Source: Pseudomonas deceptionensis (GTDB lineage Bacteria > Pseudomonadota > Gammaproteobacteria > Pseudomonadales > Pseudomonadaceae). Taken from it: DNA of 64,000 nucleotides. Below, piece by piece: positions 27,239-35,661 of this stretch. Under the pieces are notes generated by a model that saw only the letters and a program-made list of their open reading frames with translations, ran no database searches and was not told the origin of the DNA. The DNA lies in contig NZ_FNUD01000002.1 in the NCBI RefSeq assembly GCF_900106095.1, positions 2,439,501 to 2,503,500 on the forward strand. Direction: 5' to 3'. Made by a program: the position numbers and the translations under genes. Numbering within the stretch: the first letter of the stretch is position 1; the number at the start of each line of letters is the position of its first letter.

Positions 27239-29053
27239 TCATTCGTTGGGCAACTGTTGTTCCAGGGGGCCGCCGAGCACTTTTAGGTACTCCAGCAACG
27301 CCCAGCGTTCTTCGGGTTGCAGCTGGCGGCCAATCACGCCATTGCCACGGGGGCCGGCACGGAACTCGTGGCCGCTGTTATGGTTGCCGCTGATGCGGGT
27401 GTCGAGCACAAAACCGCCGTCAAAGGCCTGCGTGCTGTAGCCCAAGTGGCGGGGGTCGTATTCAAAACTGCCGCGATAGAAGGTCTGGTCGCGCTCAGCC
27501 TGTGGCGACAGCAACTGGTAGATCGTAGGTACCGAGCCGTTGTGCAGGAAGGGCGCCGTGGCCCATATCCCGTCGAGCGGTCGTGCCTTGTAGGCACGCA
27601 ACTCCATGACACCGATCGGCAGGCCAAATCCATTGAGGCGTGCCTGTTCTTGCGGGTCGATACCGGCTTGCTGGTAAGCATGCTTCTCAACAAAGGCGGT
27701 GACATACGCCAGGCCTTTTGCCACCGACAGTTTGCTCATGTCCAGAGGCACGTCGCTTTTCGGGTACAGGTCCACGTTCATGGTTGCCAGCTCGGCCGGG
27801 TCCCATTGCAGCGCGCTCAGGTCGTAGCGATTGTCGGCGATGTTGTTGGCAGTATTGGGGTCGGTACCGATCACGTCGACAGGCAGCATTTTGAGTTGCT
27901 TGACCCAACGCCCGTTTTCTTCGACCACTGGCGGTACGTGGCAGCCGGCGCAGTTTTCAGTGAACAGCGCCCGGCCTTTGGCCGCGAGCGGGCGATCAAC
28001 CTTGCCGAACAGCGCTTCGGGCCAGGTAGGAGGCTTGAGCTTTTGCAGGGTTTCTTCAATCAGGTGCAAGTCGTTTACCCGGACACTCGAAGGGTAGCGG
28101 GCATCGCCTTGCAGGGGTTGGCCGTGGGTGTCGAAAAAGTTCAGGGTGGCGCCTACGCCCAGGGCTTCACCGATATTGCGCGCCATTGGCTGCTTGGCCG
28201 AGCCGTTCCACTGCACCCAGTCGAACGTCCACATATCCCACAGGTGCGGGTAGTCCACCGGAGCGTTGGCCACGCGGTAATTGTCGGGGGAAATTGCATC
28301 GCCGAAGCTGGCATTGGCGATCCGGCCGAAGGCATCGGTGCGCCCCGGGCCTTCGAGGGTCGGATAGAGGCCGCGATGGGTGTCGTTCCAGGCCACGCTC
28401 AGAAACGTGTTCAGGGATGCCTTGAAATCTTTGCGCAGTTGCTGGTGCTGTGCCTCGTACTGATCACCCAGGACGGTGCGGGCAAAGCGCTCGAATTTCC
28501 ATGGGTTGTAATACGTAGCGGCGAGGCTGGCTACCAGCGCCTGGCCAAAGCTGCCGCCGCGCAAGGTCGGTACGCTGGATGGCAATACGTGCTGTGCCGG
28601 GGCGCCGTCAATACGCACAGCCTGGCCTTTGAAACGCAATTCGCCGGTGTGGCAGGCAGCGCAGGTGATGTCCAGGTATTGCGTGCTGCTGCCCGGGTTT
28701 TGATGGCGGGTAAAACCTACGGGCAAGTTGGCCGGGTTGGCGGCGCTGGCCTGCTGCTGTGGGTCAACCAAAAAGCCGAAGCGGGCCAGATACTCCGGCG
28801 CAGCGAAGGGTTGCTTTGAAAAGGGCAGCTCAAGGGCGCTGAACCAGTCGTAATGCAAACCTTTAACCTGTGTGCCCTGGGGCGTGTAGTAATAGGTTTG
28901 ACGCTCGGCAGGGCTCCACTGATCAAGATAGTGCAGCTGCTGCGGAGGTTGGTAGGCAGGCAGTTTCGGGTTGGCGATGAAGTAGATCACCAGGCCAAGT
29001 CCCATGGCCAAAGCCACTAGCAACCCCAGCAGAACACGGTAAAACAGACGCAC
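27239..29053 (-). CDS. Long di-haem cytochrome c peroxidase-like protein
   Basis: A 604-residue protein with an N-terminal membrane anchor (LLGLLVALAMGLGLVIYFIA). It has two haem c motifs, CAACH (in ITCAACHTGELRFKG, about residue 133) and CAGCH (in ENCAGCHVPP, about residue 369). The C-terminal FLHNGSVPTIYQLL is typical of the cytochrome c peroxidase/MauG superfamily. It is nearly twice the length of classical CcpA peroxidases (about 330). That length is shared with rubber oxygenase RoxA-like proteins and the periplasmic fatty-acid diol synthases of P. aeruginosa. Substrate is unknown. It is the first gene of the pair with the catalase-fold protein. Confidence 0.82.
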   Translation of the reverse strand: MRLFYRVLLGLLVALAMGLGLVIYFIANPKLPAYQPPQQLHYLDQWSPAERQTYYYTPQGTQVKGLHYDWFSALELPFSKQPFAAPEYLARFGFLVDPQQQASAANPANLPVGFTRHQNPGSSTQYLDITCAACHTGELRFKGQAVRIDGAPAQHVLPSSVPTLRGGSFGQALVASLAATYYNPWKFERFARTVLGDQYEAQHQQLRKDFKASLNTFLSVAWNDTHRGLYPTLEGPGRTDAFGRIANASFGDAISPDNYRVANAPVDYPHLWDMWTFDWVQWNGSAKQPMARNIGEALGVGATLNFFDTHGQPLQGDARYPSSVRVNDLHLIEETLQKLKPPTWPEALFGKVDRPLAAKGRALFTENCAGCHVPPVVEENGRWVKQLKMLPVDVIGTDPNTANNIADNRYDLSALQWDPAELATMNVDLYPKSDVPLDMSKLSVAKGLAYVTAFVEKHAYQQAGIDPQEQARLNGFGLPIGVMELRAYKARPLDGIWATAPFLHNGSVPTIYQLLSPQAERDQTFYRGSFEYDPRHLGYSTQAFDGGFVLDTRISGNHNSGHEFRAGPRGNGVIGRQLQPEERWALLEYLKVLGGPLEQQLPNE

Positions 29054-29300
29054 AGTAACGCTCCTTGTAAAAATATTTACAGCCTTATGCCTCAGGTATC
29101 GTCAGGCATCAAGCAACCTGGGCTTTGCATTGCCGGGTTTATAGAAGTGTGAACAGAAGTTGCGCCATGAATGAATTGTTATTAATGCATGAACTTATCC
29201 GCAAATTGCCTCTCCTATGCCGGTAGCCATTGGTCGCGGCCGCCTGATAAGCTCGCGGCTTTACTCGATTGCCCATTTGGCGCATGAACAAGGAAATAGC

Positions 29301-30020
29301 ATGAAACAGCATCGGTTGGCGGCAGCTGTGGCCCTGGTAAGCCTGGTACTGGCGGGTTGTGATTCGCAGACCAGCGTAGAGCTGAAAACCCCGGCGCAAA
29401 AAGCCTCGTACGGCATTGGCCTGAACATGGGTAAAAGCCTGGCTCAAGAAGGCATGGATGATCTGGATTCCAAGGCCGTAGCCCAGGGCATCGAAGATGC
29501 CGTTGGCAAGAAAGAGCAGAAACTGAAAGACGATGAACTGATCGAAGCGTTCGCCGCCCTGCAAAAGCGTGCCGAAGAACGTCTGACCAAAATGAGCGAA
29601 GAAGCCTCGACAGCAGGCAAAAAATTCCTCGAAGAAAATGGCAAGAAAGCCGGTGTTGTCACTACCGCTTCTGGCTTGCAGTACGAAGTCATCAAGAAAG
29701 CCGATGGCCCTCAGCCTAAAGCCACTGACGTGGTGACTGTTCACTACGAAGGCAAGCTGATTGATGGCAAGGTGTTCGACAGCTCGGTAGAGCGCGGCAG
29801 CCCGATTGATCTGCCAGTCAGCGGCGTGATCCCGGGTTGGGTTGAAGGTCTGCAACTGATGCACGTTGGTGAGAAATACAAGCTGTATATCCCTAGCGAG
29901 CTGGCTTACGGCGCACAAAGCCCAAGCCCGTCGATCCCGGCCAATTCGGTACTGGTGTTTGACCTTGAGCTGCTGGGCATCAAAGACCCTGCAAAACAAG
30001 AGGCAGATGCTGCGCAATAA
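29301..30020 (+). CDS. FKBP-type peptidyl-prolyl isomerase lipoprotein (FklB/Mip-like)
   Basis: A 239-residue lipoprotein. The signal peptide ends in LAGC (lipidation Cys at 20). A helical dimerisation domain (about 30-115: TPAQKASYGIGLNMGKSL, then a charged coiled coil) precedes the FKBP domain (about 125-230: VTVHYEGKLIDGKVFDSS, GVIPGWVEGLQLM, ELAYG, LVFDLELLGI). It catalyses prolyl isomerisation of envelope proteins; lipidation places it in the outer or inner membrane facing the periplasm. The start at 29301 has AGGA at 29291-29294. It ends at a terminator at 30041. Confidence 0.94.
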   Translation: MKQHRLAAAVALVSLVLAGCDSQTSVELKTPAQKASYGIGLNMGKSLAQEGMDDLDSKAVAQGIEDAVGKKEQKLKDDELIEAFAALQKRAEERLTKMSEEASTAGKKFLEENGKKAGVVTTASGLQYEVIKKADGPQPKATDVVTVHYEGKLIDGKVFDSSVERGSPIDLPVSGVIPGWVEGLQLMHVGEKYKLYIPSELAYGAQSPSPSIPANSVLVFDLELLGIKDPAKQEADAAQ

Positions 30021-30040
30021 GCAGCTTGCTGTTCAGGTAG

Positions 30041-30067
30041 CGCCCCGTTTCGACGGGGCGTTGTTGT
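30041..30067 (+). terminator. Terminator of the FKBP gene
   Basis: CGCCCCG and CGGGGCG (7-bp stem, 6-nt loop) are followed by TTGTTGT. The T-run is broken, so it is moderately strong. Confidence 0.75.
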
Positions 30068-30114
30068 ATCTGTAGTCCGGACTCTGTGCCTGTGAGTTTT
30101 GTCCTACAAGTTTT

Positions 30115-30183
30115 AAAAAAACCCATAACTTCCCTTGGCTAGTGGTTGCTGACTGCCAAGTCAATGAATTTATGGGTTTTTTT
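30115..30183. other. Nested hairpin element of unknown role
   Basis: Perfect 14-base arms AAAAAAACCCATAA (30115-30128) and TTATGGGTTTTTTT (30170-30183) enclose a second stem CTTGGC-t-AGT / ACTGCCAAG (30134-30160). The T-tract makes it look like a bidirectional terminator with a structured loop, or the 3' end of a small RNA. It occupies part of the 415-bp gap 30021-30435, which otherwise holds the FKBP terminator, a short palindrome AGTCCGGACT (30074-30083) and the DnaA-box pair. No protein gene is seen in the gap. Confidence 0.55.
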
Positions 30184-30264
30184 ATGTGTGTAAAAAACGC
30201 CCGATCTGAGTACAGGCCTTATAGAACGGGCCTTTCAGCGTCAAAAAACAGCTCTGTTCACAAG

Positions 30265-30289
30265 GTTATCCACAATTTGTGTGGATAAC
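30265..30289. promoter_or_regulatory. Inverted pair of consensus DnaA boxes
   Basis: GTTATCCACA (30265-30274) and TGTGGATAAC (30280-30289) form perfect 10-base arms five bases apart. Each contains TTATCCACA, the exact DnaA box. The pair lies about 147 bp upstream of an HTH-protein gene, in a region with no oriC genes (no dnaA, dnaN or gidA). Confidence 0.7.
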
Positions 30290-30435
30290 ATTTTGTGTTC
30301 TGCACAGCACTTTTGGCTGCTTTCACAAAAATTTCACTTCTAAGCGAAAACTCCAGAGACCTTGAAGGCTGTTAGGATTAAGCTTCTAGGGAAAGTTCCG
30401 ACTCGATTTATCTAAAAGTCTGACGGGGTTTAGCA

Positions 30436-30777
30436 ATGGATCTTCAAATCATCAAGCGCAATGGTGAACCTGAATACGCGGTTCTCTCATGGGAAAGCTA
30501 TCAGGCACTGCTCAAGGCTGCAGGTCTCAAGGAACAAGTGACTACGCCTGTGGCAGACCGACAGCCCCCGACACCCGAGCAGGAGCGCCCGGGGCTTGAT
30601 CAGTTGCGTGGCTTGCGCGAGAACAAGGGCCTGGCCCTTGAGGCATTGGCACGTACGGTCGGCATTAGCCCGTCGTATCTGACCATGATTGAAACCGGCG
30701 AGCGTCTACCTGACCTAGCCATTCGTCGCAGCCTGGCCTGGGAGCTGGGTGTCGCGGGCTGGAGGGAAGCATCATGA
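30436..30777 (+). CDS. HTH (XRE-type) DNA-binding protein
   Basis: A 113-residue protein with a C-terminal XRE helix-turn-helix (about 57-108: LRGLRENKGLALEALARTVGISPSYLTMIETGERLPD). The N-terminus, MDLQIIKRNGEPEYAVLSWESYQALL, resembles the start of PHD/YefM-type antitoxins or related regulators. No toxin-like partner is obvious. Its stop overlaps the start of the next gene (ATGA), and the third gene follows without a gap, so the three form one operon. The DnaA-box pair upstream is the likely place for control. Confidence 0.8.
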   Translation: MDLQIIKRNGEPEYAVLSWESYQALLKAAGLKEQVTTPVADRQPPTPEQERPGLDQLRGLRENKGLALEALARTVGISPSYLTMIETGERLPDLAIRRSLAWELGVAGWREAS

Positions 30778-31142
30778 GCGTTCGCATCAGTCGTCAACAC
30801 TGGGATGGGTTGCTGGCTGAGCTTGATCAGGCGCGTCGACAGCGCCACTTGCTGACTTACCGTGCGTTGCTCGAGCGTTTGCAGTTGCCGAGCCCTGCCA
30901 TGCTGACCCTGACGGCAGCGCTTGAACATCTGGCTGCAATGGACGTCAAGGCCGAGCAGCCATTGCGCAGTTCGCTGGTGATCAGCCAGGGCGCAAGCCG
31001 CCTGCCACGTACCGGCTTTTTTGAATGTGTGGAACGGCTCGGCCGCTTCCCCGGCCCGCCGGATGGTGTTGCCGCTGCCTCATGGCATGCCTCTGAGGTC
31101 GTACGGGTGTTTGAGTTCGCTTATGAGCACGAGGAAGCCTGA
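30774..31142 (+). CDS. Unknown protein, middle gene of the HTH-SEL1 operon
   Basis: A 122-residue soluble protein. An N-terminal helical segment (HWDGLLAELDQARRQRHLLTYRALLERL) is followed by a mixed region with PLRSSLVISQGASRLPRTGFFECVERLGRF and an acidic tail. No known family is recognised. It overlaps the HTH gene by four bases and abuts the SEL1 gene, so expression is tightly coupled with both. The HLLTYRALLERLQLP block looks like a small winged-helix-like unit, but this is only an impression. Confidence 0.7.
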   Translation: MSVRISRQHWDGLLAELDQARRQRHLLTYRALLERLQLPSPAMLTLTAALEHLAAMDVKAEQPLRSSLVISQGASRLPRTGFFECVERLGRFPGPPDGVAAASWHASEVVRVFEFAYEHEEA

Positions 31143-31589
31143 GTGCTCTGGCGATTCAAGGCGCGTCTGAGCTACTGGCTGGCGCGCAAGTTGTTTCATC
31201 GGCCCTGGTGCGTGCGTCAACCGCGCATCTGGCGCTGGATGGAGGGGCAGTTCGCACGCATGGCCAACCTGGGAGATACCCGCGCTCAGAGCTTCTACGG
31301 GCACATCCTGGCCTTTCGCGGTCAAGGGCTGGGCGCCAAGGAGGAGGGCGTGCGTTTGTTGCGCCTGGCGGCGCTGAGCGGCGATGGCAAGGCGGCTTAC
31401 CAAGTGGGCGTTTTCTGCCTGGCAGGTACGCTCAGTAAAAACCCGGATGCGGCAGAGGCTGCCCGCTGGTGGACGATGGCAGTAAAGGCCGGGCATCCGC
31501 TGGCCGCCAACAAGCTGTCGGCGCTGTATTTGCAGGGTGGCCCGGGGTTGCAGGCTGATCCGGCACTGGCCCGGCATTACCAGTCTTAG
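31143..31589 (+). CDS. SEL1-repeat protein
   Basis: A 148-residue protein with a basic N-terminus and three SEL1-like helical repeats (about 45-145: DTRAQSFYGHILAFRGQG, GDGKAAYQVGVFCLAGTL, GHPLAANKLSALYLQGG). SEL1 repeats mediate protein-protein contacts. The GTG start directly follows the preceding TGA, so translation is coupled. It is the last gene of the three-gene operon, before a strong terminator. Partner and process are unknown. Confidence 0.82.
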   Translation: MLWRFKARLSYWLARKLFHRPWCVRQPRIWRWMEGQFARMANLGDTRAQSFYGHILAFRGQGLGAKEEGVRLLRLAALSGDGKAAYQVGVFCLAGTLSKNPDAAEAARWWTMAVKAGHPLAANKLSALYLQGGPGLQADPALARHYQS

Positions 31590-31602
31590 ATTTCACGCCA
31601 AT

Positions 31603-31640
31603 AAAAAGGGCGGGCCGCATTACGCGGCCCGCCCTTTTTT
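31603..31640. terminator. Bidirectional terminator
   Basis: GGGCGGGCCGC and GCGGCCCGCCC (11-bp arms, 5-nt loop) are flanked by A5 and T6. It serves the SEL1 operon and the convergent prc gene. Confidence 0.95.
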
Positions 31641-31655
31641 ACAGCTGTACAGTCC

Positions 31656-33737
31656 TTACTTCTTGGCGACCTGATTGCTCAGCTTCAGGTAGTCCAGCAG
31701 AATTCGCCCGGTTTCACTCAGGTAGGCGTCATCTTCCGGTTTGGTCTTTTCAGGCTCGACCGGCAGTGCATCTTCGTCTTCTTTCTTCATTTCCTTGAGC
31801 GGTGCTTCGCCTTTGGCCTGACGGCGGGCGTTTTCCATCACCAGCTGCTTGGCATCGATGTCGGCGTGCTGTGCACGACGTTCGGCCTCGTTCAGGCTGA
31901 CGGTCTTCTCGGCCATCAGCTTCTCGGCCAGGGCCAGCTTGTCGCGGATGAACATGAATTCGGCATCTTTGGCGACGCGGGCTTCATGCTCGGACTTGAG
32001 CTGATCAAGGAAAGGCTTGAACGGGTCGGACGCTGGCTTGATGGCCGGACGGATGGTGTCCCATGGCATGGCTTCGGGCAGTGCGCTTTCGCCGATTTCC
32101 TTGGTGTCGATAATCGACGGGAAAGCAACGTCAGGCAGTACGCCCTGATGCTGGGTGCTCTGGCCGGAAACCCGGTAGAACTTGGCCAGTGTCAGTTTCA
32201 GCTCGCCATGGTTCAGCGGCTGGATGGTTTGCACCGTCCCTTTGCCGAACGTCTGGCCGCCAATGATCAGCGCACGGTGGTAGTCCTGCATGGCGCCGGC
32301 AAAAATCTCCGAGGCCGAAGCCGACAGGCGGTTGACCAGCAACGCCATCGGGCCTTTGTAGAACGCACCCGGGTTTTCGTCTTCAAGCACGTCGACTTTG
32401 CCGTCGGCGTTACGCACCAGTACCGTCGGACCCTTGTCGATAAACAGGCTGGTCAGTTCGGTGGCTTCCTGCAGCGAGCCGCCGCCGTTGTTGCGCAGGT
32501 CGATGATCACGCCATCGACTTTTTCTTTCTGCAACTCGGTCAGCAGTTTTTTGACGTCGCGAGTGGTGCTCTTGTAGTTCGGGTCGCCGGCACGGAACGC
32601 CTTGAAGTCCAGGTAGAAAGCCGGGATTTCAATAACGCCGAGCTTGTAGTCCTTGCCGTTCTGTTTCAGGTTCAGGATCGACTTTTTCGCGGCCTGCTCT
32701 TCAAGCTTCACGGCTTCGCGGGTAATGGACACGATCTTGCTGGTCTGGTCGTTCGGTGCGTTGCTCGCTGGAATCACTTCCAGGCGCACCACAGAGCCTT
32801 TAGGGCCACGAATCAGTTTGACCACTTCGTCCAGACGCCAGCCGATTACGTCGACCATCTCTTTATCGCCTTGGGCGACACCGATGATCTTGTCAGCCGG
32901 AGCGACCTGTTTGGTCTTGTCGGCAGGGCCTGCCGGCACCAGCCGCACGATTTTTACCTGGTCGTTATCGCTCTGCAACACGGCGCCAATGCCTTCCAGC
33001 GACAGGCTCATGTTGATGTCGAAGTTTTCCGCATTATCTGGTGACAGATAGTTGGTGTGCGGATCGTAAGACATGGCGAAGGTGTTGATGTAGGCCTGGA
33101 AGATGTCTTCGCTGCGGGTCTGGTCAAGACGCGACAATTGGTTCTTGTAGCGCTTGGTCAGCAGTTCCTGAATTTTCGCAGGCTCTTTGCCGGCGATTTT
33201 CAGGCGCAGGACTTCGTCCTTGATGCGTTTGCGCCACAGATCATTGAGTTCGGCTTCACTCTTGAGCCACGGGGCGTCCTTGCGATCGATCTGCAAGGTC
33301 TCCTTGGCGGTGAAGTCGAAAGCGTCAGGGCCTTTTTCCAGCTCTGCAAGGGCGAAGTCCAGACGCGATTTGACGCGGTCCAGGTAGCGCTTGTAGATGG
33401 CGAAGCCGGGGTTCAGGTCGCCGCTTTTGAGGAAGTCGTCAAACTGGAATTTCCATTTGTCGAATTCGGCAATATCGCTGGCCAGGAAGTAACTGCGCGA
33501 AGGGTCGAGCAGCTTCAGGTAGCTGTCATAGATGATCGCAGAGCGTGCGTCATCCAGTGGCGGCTTGCTGTAATGATGGCGTTTGAGCAGCTCAACGACG
33601 TTAAGACTGGCAATCACCTCATCACGATCGGGCTGAAGGTTATCCCAACTGTTAGCGGCGAACGTATTGGCCGAAAACGGCAAAACGCCTAGGCCAATGA
33701 ATAGGGCAAGTGCGGTGCTAGGGAATAAATGCTTCAT
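31656..33737 (-). CDS. prc: Tail-specific protease Prc
   Basis: A 693-residue periplasmic S41 protease. It has a signal peptide (MKHLFPSTALALFIGLGVLPFSANTFA), an N-terminal helical domain, a PDZ domain (about 235-320, MSLSLEGIGAVLQ onward), the S41 core with NRLSASASEIFAG (catalytic Ser), GGQTFGKGTVQ (catalytic Lys), and a C-terminal DUF3340-like helical tail. It degrades or trims C-termini of envelope proteins, including peptidoglycan hydrolases. An ATG 33 bases upstream (33770) is also in frame but would put extra basic residues before the signal peptide; neither has a clear ribosome site. Confidence 0.94.
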   Translation of the reverse strand: MKHLFPSTALALFIGLGVLPFSANTFAANSWDNLQPDRDEVIASLNVVELLKRHHYSKPPLDDARSAIIYDSYLKLLDPSRSYFLASDIAEFDKWKFQFDDFLKSGDLNPGFAIYKRYLDRVKSRLDFALAELEKGPDAFDFTAKETLQIDRKDAPWLKSEAELNDLWRKRIKDEVLRLKIAGKEPAKIQELLTKRYKNQLSRLDQTRSEDIFQAYINTFAMSYDPHTNYLSPDNAENFDINMSLSLEGIGAVLQSDNDQVKIVRLVPAGPADKTKQVAPADKIIGVAQGDKEMVDVIGWRLDEVVKLIRGPKGSVVRLEVIPASNAPNDQTSKIVSITREAVKLEEQAAKKSILNLKQNGKDYKLGVIEIPAFYLDFKAFRAGDPNYKSTTRDVKKLLTELQKEKVDGVIIDLRNNGGGSLQEATELTSLFIDKGPTVLVRNADGKVDVLEDENPGAFYKGPMALLVNRLSASASEIFAGAMQDYHRALIIGGQTFGKGTVQTIQPLNHGELKLTLAKFYRVSGQSTQHQGVLPDVAFPSIIDTKEIGESALPEAMPWDTIRPAIKPASDPFKPFLDQLKSEHEARVAKDAEFMFIRDKLALAEKLMAEKTVSLNEAERRAQHADIDAKQLVMENARRQAKGEAPLKEMKKEDEDALPVEPEKTKPEDDAYLSETGRILLDYLKLSNQVAKK

Positions 33738-33876
33738 GCTGATTCGACGCGGGGGCAATTGATAACGCATATTAGGCCGTCTTTGAAGTCGCCGGTTCCG
33801 TAAAGGACCGACCGCATAATGCAAGAAGCCCGGTGCAACAGCGCCGGGCTCAGTCCAGACTCACTATGGAGGCACT

Positions 33877-34839
33877 GTGAAAGCATTGCAAGGCGTTGAA
33901 GGTCAAGTGAAGTGGGTTGAAGAGCCAAGCCCCACCTGTGATGTAGGCCAAATCCGGATTCGTGTGGCGGCTGCGGGGCTCAATCGGGCCGATCTGCTGC
34001 AGAGCGCCGGGCTGTATCCTCCTCCGCCCGGAGCCAGTCAGGTATTGGGCCTGGAGTGCTCGGGCGTGGTCAGTGAAGTTGGCCCCGGTTCGTCGTGGAA
34101 AATCGGCGATCGGGTGTGTGCCCTGCTGGCTGGCGGCGGTATGGCGCAAGAGGTGGTGGTCGATGCCCGTCATGCGCTGCCCGTGCCTGAAGGTCTGTCG
34201 CTGATTGAAGCGGCGGCCTTGCCTGAGGTGTACAGCACGGCGTGGCTGAACCTGTTTCAGCTGGCCGCTCTGAAGCCGGGCGAAAAAGTGTTGTTGCACG
34301 CGGGTGCAAGTGGCGTTGGTTCAGCGGCCATTCAGCTGTGCAAGGCGTTTGGCAGCCCGTGCTGGGTGACAGTAGGTACGGCCGAGCGTTTGGCGTATTG
34401 CCAGGCGTTGGGTGCTCAAGGCGGGGCGTTGCGTACTGAAGGGCTGGACAGCCTCAAGGCGCTGGGGCCGTTTGATGTGGTGCTGGACCCGGTGGGTGCG
34501 AACTACGCCGAGTCCAACCTCAAGCTGCTGGCGCTGGACGGGCGCTGGGTGTTGATCGGCCTGATGGGCGGGCGCAAGGCCGAGCTGGACCTGGCCCTGG
34601 TACTGGGCAAACGCATCCAGTTGCTGGGTTCGACCCTGCGCAGCCGCAGCGATCAGTTCAAGGCTGACTTGCTCAGTGATCTGAACCAGCAGGTTTGGCC
34701 GCTGTTCACTGAGGGCCGCTTGAGCCCGCAACTGGCCAAAACCTTCCCGATTGAAGAGGCGCAGGCGGCGTTTGCCGAACTGGCCAGTAATCAGGTGTCG
34801 GGCAAGCTGGTGCTGGTGATAGACAGCAGCCTGAGCTGA
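33877..34839 (+). CDS. NAD(P)H quinone oxidoreductase (PIG3-like MDR family)
   Basis: A 320-residue medium-chain dehydrogenase without the catalytic zinc ligands. It has NRADLLQSAGLYPPPPGAS and LGLECSGVVSEVG near the N-terminus, and a Rossmann fold with HAGASGVGSAAIQLCKAFG. This is the PIG3/TP53I3-like quinone oxidoreductase group, which reduces ortho-quinones with NADPH in the cytoplasm. Start is a GTG at 33877 with GGAGG four bases upstream. It is divergent from prc. Confidence 0.9.
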   Translation: MKALQGVEGQVKWVEEPSPTCDVGQIRIRVAAAGLNRADLLQSAGLYPPPPGASQVLGLECSGVVSEVGPGSSWKIGDRVCALLAGGGMAQEVVVDARHALPVPEGLSLIEAAALPEVYSTAWLNLFQLAALKPGEKVLLHAGASGVGSAAIQLCKAFGSPCWVTVGTAERLAYCQALGAQGGALRTEGLDSLKALGPFDVVLDPVGANYAESNLKLLALDGRWVLIGLMGGRKAELDLALVLGKRIQLLGSTLRSRSDQFKADLLSDLNQQVWPLFTEGRLSPQLAKTFPIEEAQAAFAELASNQVSGKLVLVIDSSLS

Positions 34840-34862
34840 CCCTTTAAGAGGGAGGCACACCG

Positions 34863-34932
34863 TGTAGCCGCTGCCGAAGGCTGCGGCTACAGGAAAACGG
34901 CAACTGTGGGAGCGAGCCTGCTCGCTCCCACA
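34863..34932. repeat. One type-A and one type-B REP hairpin
   Basis: TGTAGCCGCTGCCG-AAGG-CTGCGGCTACA (34863-34891) and TGTGGGAGCGAGC-CT-GCTCGCTCCCACA (34905-34932) stand side by side. Both are shortened versions of the two REP families in this window. They separate convergent genes. Confidence 0.88.
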
Positions 34933-34973
34933 TAGGGCTTGACCTACAACAGAGTATCTACAGGTGTGAGGTG

Positions 34974-35627
34974 TTACTTCCAGTGATGGATCGGCCAGCC
35001 GGCCTTTTCAGCCTGTTCACGCAAGACCGGGTCCGGGTTGACCACGTGCGGGTGATCGACCTTGAGCAACAGCGGCAGATCGTTGCGTGAGTCTGAATAG
35101 AAACTCGCGCCTTCGAGGTTCTCTTCCTGCTCATCCAGCCATTGCAGCAGACGCGTGATCTTGCCTTCGCGGTAAGTCAGTGTACCCACGGTGTTGCCGG
35201 TGTAAAAACCGTGCGCAACTTCCAGCTCAATGCCCAGTACTTCATCGATGCCCAGGCGCTCGGCAATGGGTTTGACCAGGTGTGTGCCCGAGGCCGAAAT
35301 CACCAGAATGCGATCCCCTGCCTTGCGGTGGGCCGCGATGGTTCGGGTGGCGTCACTGAAGATGATCGGTTCGATGAAATCTTCAACCCACGGCCCGACC
35401 AGATGCTCGACTTCTTCGGGTGTGCGCCCGATCAGCGGCTCCAGGCTGAAGGCCATGTAGTCTTCCATGGCCAGCTTGCCCTGGCTGTAAGCCGTCATCA
35501 GTTCGTTGTTGCGTTGCATGAACGACTGCGGGTCGACCCAGCCCAGGCGGCCCATCTGCTCGCTCCAGAGGGTGGCGCAGTCGCCGTGAATCAGGGTTTC
35601 GTCCAGATCAAAAATTGCCAGGGCCAT
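34974..35627 (-). CDS. HAD-superfamily IB phosphatase (SerB-like)
   Basis: A 217-residue cytoplasmic HAD hydrolase. Motif I is FDLDETLIHGD (nucleophile D8), motif II lies in ILVISASGTHLV, motif III Lys in YREGKITRLLQWL and motif IV in YSDSRNDLPLL. The helical cap (about 20-75) is of type C1, as in phosphoserine phosphatase and histidinol/ethanolamine phosphatases. It lies 34 bp behind the ABC ATPase gene and may be the last step of the organophosphate operon, but HAD-IB genes also occur alone. The substrate is unknown. Confidence 0.87.
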   Translation of the reverse strand: MALAIFDLDETLIHGDCATLWSEQMGRLGWVDPQSFMQRNNELMTAYSQGKLAMEDYMAFSLEPLIGRTPEEVEHLVGPWVEDFIEPIIFSDATRTIAAHRKAGDRILVISASGTHLVKPIAERLGIDEVLGIELEVAHGFYTGNTVGTLTYREGKITRLLQWLDEQEENLEGASFYSDSRNDLPLLLKVDHPHVVNPDPVLREQAEKAGWPIHHWK

Positions 35628-35661
35628 CAGCGCAACTCTCTCTTCATAAAATTCAAGAACA

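Noticed and set aside
30436..30777. Toxin-antitoxin pair with the HTH gene as antitoxin
   Set aside because: The next protein has no toxin-like motif, and the operon continues into a SEL1 protein.
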